This document shows positions 53,833-61,500 of a stretch of 64,000 nucleotides of DNA, piece after piece. The stretch's first letter is position 1. Each line of letters begins with the position of its first letter. Source of the stretch: Aureispira sp. CCB-E (lineage in GTDB: Bacteria; Bacteroidota; Bacteroidia; Chitinophagales; Saprospiraceae). The stretch spans positions 4,588,001 to 4,652,000 of the forward strand of contig NZ_CP133671.1 of assembly GCF_031326345.1 (NCBI RefSeq). The letters are read 5' to 3'. Below the pieces are notes generated by a model, which had not been told where the DNA came from, did not search any database, and saw only the letters and a program-made list of their open reading frames with translations. The position numbers and the translations under genes were made by a program.

Positions 53833-55401
53833 ATGCTACAATTTGACAAAAGAAAACAGTTTACTAAAAGTACGCAGCAACTCTTTTTTATCACAGGTTG
53901 TTGCTTCCTTTCGCTTAATCATAGCTATGCTCAAAATGTTGGTATTGGCACCCCTAGTCCAACCAACAAATTACACGTTGTAGGAGATGCTAGAATCACC
54001 TCCCTATCTGGCGTTGGTACTCGCATGGTAGTGGCAGATGCGAATGGTGTACTCAGTACGCAAGCCATTCCTGCGGCATCTGGCGACATTACCAGTGTTA
54101 CAGCTGGTGACGGTTTAGTTGGAGGAGGAGCTGCAGGGGATGTTACATTAAATGCTGTCGCTATAAATGGGTTAACAACACATCCTAATGATATTCGTTT
54201 GGGAGGAACCTTAATTCAAGGTACGACGATTAGCCATGACCTCTTTAATTTAACGCATGACTTAACCAATACAGGTGATTTTCATATTGCGGACAATGGA
54301 GTCAATCGCTTTTCTGTTTTAGACAATGGACGCACAGCAGTAGGAAGTATTGCTAATGCTGGTAGATTTAATGTCACTGGTGACTCTTATTTCTCAGATG
54401 ATCTTTTTCTCAGAGATGGCGCAGTTAATGGTGGCGATATTTTAGTTCGAATTTATGATTCGGCAGATGATGGAGTAATTGATTTATACGAAAACAATGC
54501 TATGAATCATAGAATTCATGGAAATGGTGTTACTGTTTTTAATGAACAAGGGAATGCCAATGCCGATATTCGCATAGAATCAGACTTACAGACCAATATG
54601 TTCTTCATTGATGCAGGAACCAACGAAATTGGGATTCAAACCAATGCCCCCTCTAGCATGCTTCAAATGACCAATGGAGGGATTAATGTTGGTGCTAATG
54701 CAATGGCTTCTTTTGATAATTCTGGTATTGATGGTGTCGCTATTTCTGGTCATGACAATAATACTGCAAATCCTTATAATGGCATAGAAGGAATTACCAA
54801 TTATAGCGGTACAGCCTTTATACCTTCTGGAGTTTTTGGTTTGGCAATTAACAACAGCTTGACTCATAGAGCTATTGGCGTTCGGGGTGTTGCCAACGGA
54901 CGTGATGGTGTTGGAGTTTATGGTTCTAGGCAAAATACAGGTGGTGTTGTTGGCTGGGGTGGCGTTTTTTATAATGATTTAGGCTATACGGGTTTTATGG
55001 GTGCCGTTTCTGACCGAAAAACAAAGAAAAACATCCAACCTATCCAAAAAGCATTAGATATTGTTAATCAATTAAATCCAGTGACTTATAATTTTAATTT
55101 TGAGAAATATCCTAATATGGGATTAAATACAGAAATGGAATATGGCTTTGTTGCACAAGAAGTTCAAAGTGTTCTCCCCGAAATAGTTCGAGAAAAACAA
55201 CTCGTGACCAATGCTTGTGTAGAGATGGGGGCACAACAAGAACAACAAGCAGTTGTAGAAGATTTTGTGGTAATGGATTACACTCGTATTATTCCTATTT
55301 TAACTCAAGCGATTAAGGAGCAACAAGGTATTATCAAAGAGCAAAATGAACGTATTAAAGCACTAGAAACAATTACTCAAGAACTAACGTCTAAACAGTA
55401 A
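53833..55401 (+). CDS. Surface fibre-like protein with C-terminal S74 intramolecular chaperone
   Basis: The product is 522 residues with a long signal peptide (about 1-33, ending HSYAQ). The mature N-terminus NVGIGTPSPTNKLHVVGDAR is the repeat motif typical of Bacteroidota proteins with tail-fibre-like beta structure, and IGIQTNAPSSMLQMTNGGIN repeats it. The C-terminal part is the peptidase S74/endosialidase chaperone domain: SDRKTKKNIQPIQKALDIVN, NPVTYNFNFEKYPN and EYGFVAQEVQSVLPEIV, followed by a coiled coil (QAIKEQQGIIKEQNERIKAL). In phage tail spikes this domain trimerises the fibre and then cleaves itself off. A self-assembling trimeric surface or secreted fibre is the inference; there is no T9SS domain. 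Confidence 0.87.
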   Translation: MLQFDKRKQFTKSTQQLFFITGCCFLSLNHSYAQNVGIGTPSPTNKLHVVGDARITSLSGVGTRMVVADANGVLSTQAIPAASGDITSVTAGDGLVGGGAAGDVTLNAVAINGLTTHPNDIRLGGTLIQGTTISHDLFNLTHDLTNTGDFHIADNGVNRFSVLDNGRTAVGSIANAGRFNVTGDSYFSDDLFLRDGAVNGGDILVRIYDSADDGVIDLYENNAMNHRIHGNGVTVFNEQGNANADIRIESDLQTNMFFIDAGTNEIGIQTNAPSSMLQMTNGGINVGANAMASFDNSGIDGVAISGHDNNTANPYNGIEGITNYSGTAFIPSGVFGLAINNSLTHRAIGVRGVANGRDGVGVYGSRQNTGGVVGWGGVFYNDLGYTGFMGAVSDRKTKKNIQPIQKALDIVNQLNPVTYNFNFEKYPNMGLNTEMEYGFVAQEVQSVLPEIVREKQLVTNACVEMGAQQEQQAVVEDFVVMDYTRIIPILTQAIKEQQGIIKEQNERIKALETITQELTSKQ

Positions 55402-55437
55402 CTTTTGTAAAATTGATCTAATTATCATTTATAAAAT

Positions 55438-55465
55438 GGGGAGATACTCGATAGAGCATCTCCCC
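55438..55465. terminator. Bidirectional terminator
   Basis: GGGGAGAT pairs with ATCTCCCC, with extra pairing inside, followed by TCTTATTTT. It sits between the convergent S74 gene and the giant repeat protein gene. Confidence 0.82.
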
Positions 55466-55503
55466 TCTTATTTTCACAACTAATAAGTTTTTATTATATC
55501 TTC

Positions 55504-58500
55504 TTACTTAATAATGGTAAATCGTTTTACCGTTGTGTATTTAGCACCATTCATACGAATATAATAAGCTCCTGCACTGATGCTGTCTAAATCAATTTGC
55601 ACCTCTGTTTCAAAAGCTTTTAATTCCAAAGATTTCACCCATTTGCCACTCATATCAAAAATCGTCAATTGAATTGCCTCAGATTGAGCCTTATTAATTG
55701 CAATGGTGAATTTCCCATAACTAGGATTAGGGAAAATAGCCAGTTTAATCCCTTCATCTTCTGCTTTATCGACAGGAACAACACTACCAATATTCGTATG
55801 CAAAGAATCGATACAACCGTTCACGTCTTGAACAACTACCGCATAGTATCCTACCACAAGATTATTCAAATCTTCTGTATCATCAAAATCTCCAATTCCG
55901 TCATTATTCCAATCAAACGTAAATGGTGGCAAGCCTCCTGTTACAGATAGATTAATGAAACCATCGTTGCCCACAATTTCATCTTGTTGCTGCGTAATAT
56001 TGACAACTGGATTAGGATTTACAGTAACAACGACAGAATCTACGCTGCTACAATTGTTCAGATCTACTCCTGTTACAATATAAGTAGTAGTAGTTGTTGG
56101 TACAAATGGCGTATTATCCGTTATCCCGTTATTCCAAATGTAAGTCGTTGCACCACTTCCTGCTAAAATCACGGATGCCCCATCGCAAATTACTTGATCA
56201 CTTCCTGCATTAATTGCAGGAGCAGGATTAACCGTAACGATTACTTCTGCTGTATCGGTACAACCATTTGCATCCGTTCCGATAACCTTGTAAATAGTAT
56301 TGTTAGTTGCAGTAAATGGAACATTATTCGTCACTCCATTATTCCAAGTATACGTTTGAGCTCCTATTCCACTTAATGTCAATAAACTATTCTCACAAAC
56401 AGTTGTATCAGAATTAGCCGATACATTGGGTCGTGCATTAACCACTATCGTTACTTGATCGGTATTATTACAACCATTAACATCCGTCCCTGTCACACTA
56501 TAGGTCGTTGTACTTACTGGGCTTACAGGATTTCCATTCAACACTCCATGCTCCCAAGTGTAAGTTGCGGCACCACTTCCTGTTAAGGTTACCATTCCAC
56601 TTTCACAAATAGAGAATGTGCTTGCATTCGCCGCCACAGTTGGCAAAGCATTTACTGTTATTGTAATTTGATCGGTATTGGTACAACCATTAACATCTGT
56701 TCCCGTCACACTATACGTCAATGTATTTGAAGGGCTAAATGCAACACCATCTGTTACTCCAAAATTCCAAGCATAACTCATCGCACCACTTCCCGCCAAA
56801 GTTACCGAGTCTCCTTGGCAAATTGACATTGAACTGGCATTCGCTAAAACTGTTGGAGCTGGTGTCACCATTATCGCTACTGTATCAACATTGGTACAAC
56901 CATTCGCATCTGTTCCTGTTACCATATATGTTGCCGTGTTAGTCGCTGCAAAAGCAACATTATCACTAACTCCATTATTCCACACATACGTTTGTGCGCC
57001 ACTTCCTGATAAGGTTACCATCGTGTTTTCACAAACAGTTTGGTCTGCTCCTGCTGAAACGTTTGGTCTTGCATTAACAGAAATCGTTACTTGGTCGGTA
57101 TTATTACAACCATTAACATCCGTCCCTGTCACACTATAGGTCGTTGTACTTGCTGGGCTTAAAGGATTTCCATTCAACACTCCATGATCCCAAGTGTAAG
57201 TTGCGGCACCACTTCCTGTTAAGGTTACCAACTCGCCTTCACAAATAGAGAATGTACTTGCATTCGCTGCCACAGTTGGCAAAGCATTTACTGTTATTGT
57301 AATTTGATCGGTATTGGTACAACCATTAACATCTGTTCCCGTCACACTATACGTCAATGTATTTGAAGGGCTAAATGCAACACCATCTGTTACTCCAAAA
57401 TTCCAAGTATAACTCATCGCACCACTTCCCGTCAAAGTTACCGAGTCTCCTTGGCAAATTGACATTGAACTGGCATTCGCTAAAACTGTTGGAGCTGGTG
57501 TCACCATTATCGTTACTGTATCAACATTGGTACAACCGTTCGCATCTGTTCCTGTCACCATATATGTTGCCGTGCTAGTCGCTGCAAAAGCAACATTATC
57601 ACTAATTCCATTATTCCACACATACGTTTGTGCGCCACTTCCTGATAAGGTTACCATCGTGTTTTCACAAACAGTTTGATCTGCTCCTGCTGAAACGTTT
57701 GGTCTTGCATTAACGGAAATCGTTACTTGATCGGTATTCGTACAACCATTAACATCTGTTCCTATTACATTATAAGTAGTCGTTGTAGTTGGACTAAATG
57801 CAACATTATTCGTTACATTGTTACTCCATGTATAGGTATTAGCACCTGTTCCTGTTAAGGTAACAGATTCGTTAGAGCAAATGGTTATTGCAGATGCGTT
57901 AGCGACCACGTTAGGCAAAGCATTAACCAAAACTGTTACTTGATCGGTATTGCTACAGCCATTGGCATCTGTTCCTGTCACACTGTACGTCGCACTAAGT
58001 GTTGGATTAATCGTAGCACCATTAGTTATACCATTATCCCACACATAATTACTAGCTCCTGTTCCTGCAAAAGTTACTGGTTCTCCAGCACAAACAATTG
58101 TATTAGTTGCTGTTGCAGCTACTATTGGTGTTGTATTGACCACAGTATTAACACTTTGAGTTGGACTATTCCCACAACCATTCGTTGCTTGTACACTCAC
58201 AAGACCACCAGCATTTCCTACCACTGTATTGATACTTGGAGTCGTGCTTGTTCCTGTCCAACCATTAGGCAAAGACCATGTGTAGCTATTAGCTCCTGCA
58301 ATAGGATTAACTGAAAACGTCTGGGCAGTATTTTCACAAACTGATGTACTACCAACAATTGTAGAAGGCTGCATTGGTACCGTATTGATCGTCATTGTTA
58401 CAGGAGAACTATTAACAGGACCACCTATAGCACAAGCTGAATTGGATGTCATAATTACCTGTACTACATCCCCATCAAGCAATCCATTAGAACTATAAAT

Positions 58501-61500
58501 ATTGCTATTCGTTCCTACATTTACTCCATTTACTTGCCATTGGTAATTGGGGTTTGCCCCTCCATTTGTAGGCGTTGCTGTAAAGCTTACCATTGTTCCA
58601 CTACAAACCGTTGTTGCTGGCATTGTTTGCACAGAGACAGAAGGTGTAGAAGAAACGGACACATCCATTACAATTGCTGCCGATGTATCTGGATTATTTG
58701 TAATACACGCTTGATTAGAAGTTAAAACAACAGCTACAACATCATTATCATTTAAGCTTGCATTAGAATAACTAGCACTATTCGTCCCTACATTTACTCC
58801 ATTTACTTGCCACTGATAATCTGGAGCCGTTCCCCCATTCGTTGGTGTTGCCGTAAAATTAACCATTGTTCCACTACAAATTGTATTGGATGGCGTTGCA
58901 GATATTGTTACATCTACGGGTACACTTCCTACTGACGAAGTTGTTATTGTAATAGAATCCACCAAGACACAATTTCCACTACCCGACTGAACGATGTATG
59001 TAGTAGTACTAGAAGGAGTTGCTATTGGATTTGCAATAGTAGGATTAGACAATCCTGTCGTTGGTGTCCAAGAAAAAGTAGCTGCCCCTGTTGCGTTTAA
59101 TTGGACTGGCGAACCGCCACAAACCATTGTATCAGCTGTTAATACGGATATACTGCTTGGTATAATTGTAAACAACGCATCACTTAAATCATAAATAGCT
59201 GTCGAACTTGCCTTTACACGAACCAATACATTGGATGAACTAATATTGGGTGTTGTCCAGTTATATGACAATGTTGTGGTGTTGTATCCTAATACAATGT
59301 CGTTCCAAGAATTACCACCATCTGTTGTATAAGCCAAATCGTAAGTACCGTTAGGAGAAGGCTCTGTCCATGTTATGTTATAACTATTACATCCATACAA
59401 GGTATCCCCTCCATTAGGAGACAAAACAGTTAAAGCAGGTGTATTACTACTAATGATAAATGGAATGTCACTTACATCTTCTTTACAGTTATCTATATTA
59501 TCACGAATTCTAATCAAACAATTGCTAGAAGGTGCATTAGGCACTGTCCATGGGTAGGTATTATTAGAAGTATTATATCCTAAAACAACTGTAGACCATG
59601 TACTACCTCCATCGTCTGAAAAGAAGATGTCATATAGATTTGAAATTCCATCTGAAGACCACTCGATATTATAAACAGAACCAACTTGCATAATTCCTCC
59701 AAAATTGGGTTGAATAATAGTCACTGGTTTATCTACGGTAAAGGTTGCATCACTCTGATCAAAATAACTTGTATTGTAATATGGCTCTACTTTTACCAAT
59801 ACTTGTGACGAAGAAGTGTTAGGAATCGTCCAATTATAGGTTGCAGGATTACTAGTTTGGTACCAATTGTTAACAATCGTTGTCCAAGAGTTTCCACCAT
59901 CTAGAGAGTATAAAATTCTCCAACGATTATATGCTGGTGAATGATCAAAGGTAATAGAAGTTACGGTACATCCGCCCCAACTATTTATGCCATTATCTCC
60001 ATTAGGAGTCAATACGGTAACAGCTGGTTTAATCTGAAAGACAGCATCACTCACATCATTAATCAAAACATTAGCTGTATTACTCACTCGAACCAAACAA
60101 ACAGTAGAAGCAACATTGGGGATTGTCCAAGAGTGCGTTCCATCATTTGAGGTATTAGTGGTTATTGTATTCCAAGATAAACCATTATCTGTAGAGTAAT
60201 CTATGCGCACATTTGAATAATAAGTAGTAGGATTCCATCGTATGGTTTGCGAGGTTCCTGCATACCACACTTCTCCTCCATTAGGAGCTGTCATTATTGG
60301 AGTTGCGGGAGTCACTTCAAAAGAGGCATCCGAATCATCGTACTTACAAGTATTATTATAATCAACAACACGTATTTTATAATTTGCTGATGGGATATTA
60401 GGTGCCGTCCAAGTATAGGCATTCCCTGTAATATTAGTTGCTATCGTCGTCCAATTACCACCTCCATTCGTAGAATATTGTAAATTGTATTGTCCCGAAG
60501 CTGCGGGAGTCGTACTCCAAGTAATAGTATGGCTGGTCAAACCTTGTATTACCTCGCCGCCATTCGGACTCGTTATCGTCATATCATTGCTCGGCAATAT
60601 CACAAAATTTGCATCCGATATATCATAGACACTATTATCATAATAATCTTCTACTTTAAATAAAGCTTGATTACTCGTCACGCCATTCGGTACTGTCCAA
60701 TTGAATCCTTGACTTGTCCCACTGCCCGAATTAGATACAATGCTGTTTATCGCTAACCAAGTCGTTCCATTATTCGTAGAATAATAAAGCCTAAATCTGC
60801 TGATACAAGAGTTCGGTTTTGTCCAACGAATTGTATAACGACTGCAACCATATAAGGTATCACCTCCATTTGATGCCGTTACTCGTATCGGCGCTACCAA
60901 AGAAAAATTACTGGCACTCGTGTCTGCCAAACTCAAATTATTTGTTCCAGCTATCCGTACTAAATACGTTGTTCCCAAAGGTCCCGACGGTGTCAACCAA
61001 TCGTGGCGTCCATCATTGCTCGTGCTTGTTGTTATCACATTCCATGTCAAACCATTGTCTGAAGAATATTCCAAACGTACATTAGAATAAAAGGTCGTTG
61101 TGTTCCACTCAATTCGATAATTACAATCTGGATACAATATCTCTCCTCCGTTTGGTGCCGTTAACTCTGGATTTAAAGGCGTTATGGTAAAGTTCCCATC
61201 AGAATCATCATATTTACAGGTATTCGTATAATCTACTATTCTTATCTTGCAACTTGTTGAAGGAGTATTTGGTATCGTCCAGTTATACGCATTGCCTGTT
61301 ATGTTGCTCACGATCGTTGTCCAACTGCCACCTCCATTCGTAGAATATTGTAAATTGTATTGTCCCGAAGCACTTGGCAAGCTCGTCCAAGTAATCAAAT
61401 GACTGCCTTGTGCGGCTAAAACCTCACCGCCATTCGGACTCGTTATCGTCATATCATTGCTCGGCAATATCACAAAATTCGCATCCGATATATCATAGAC

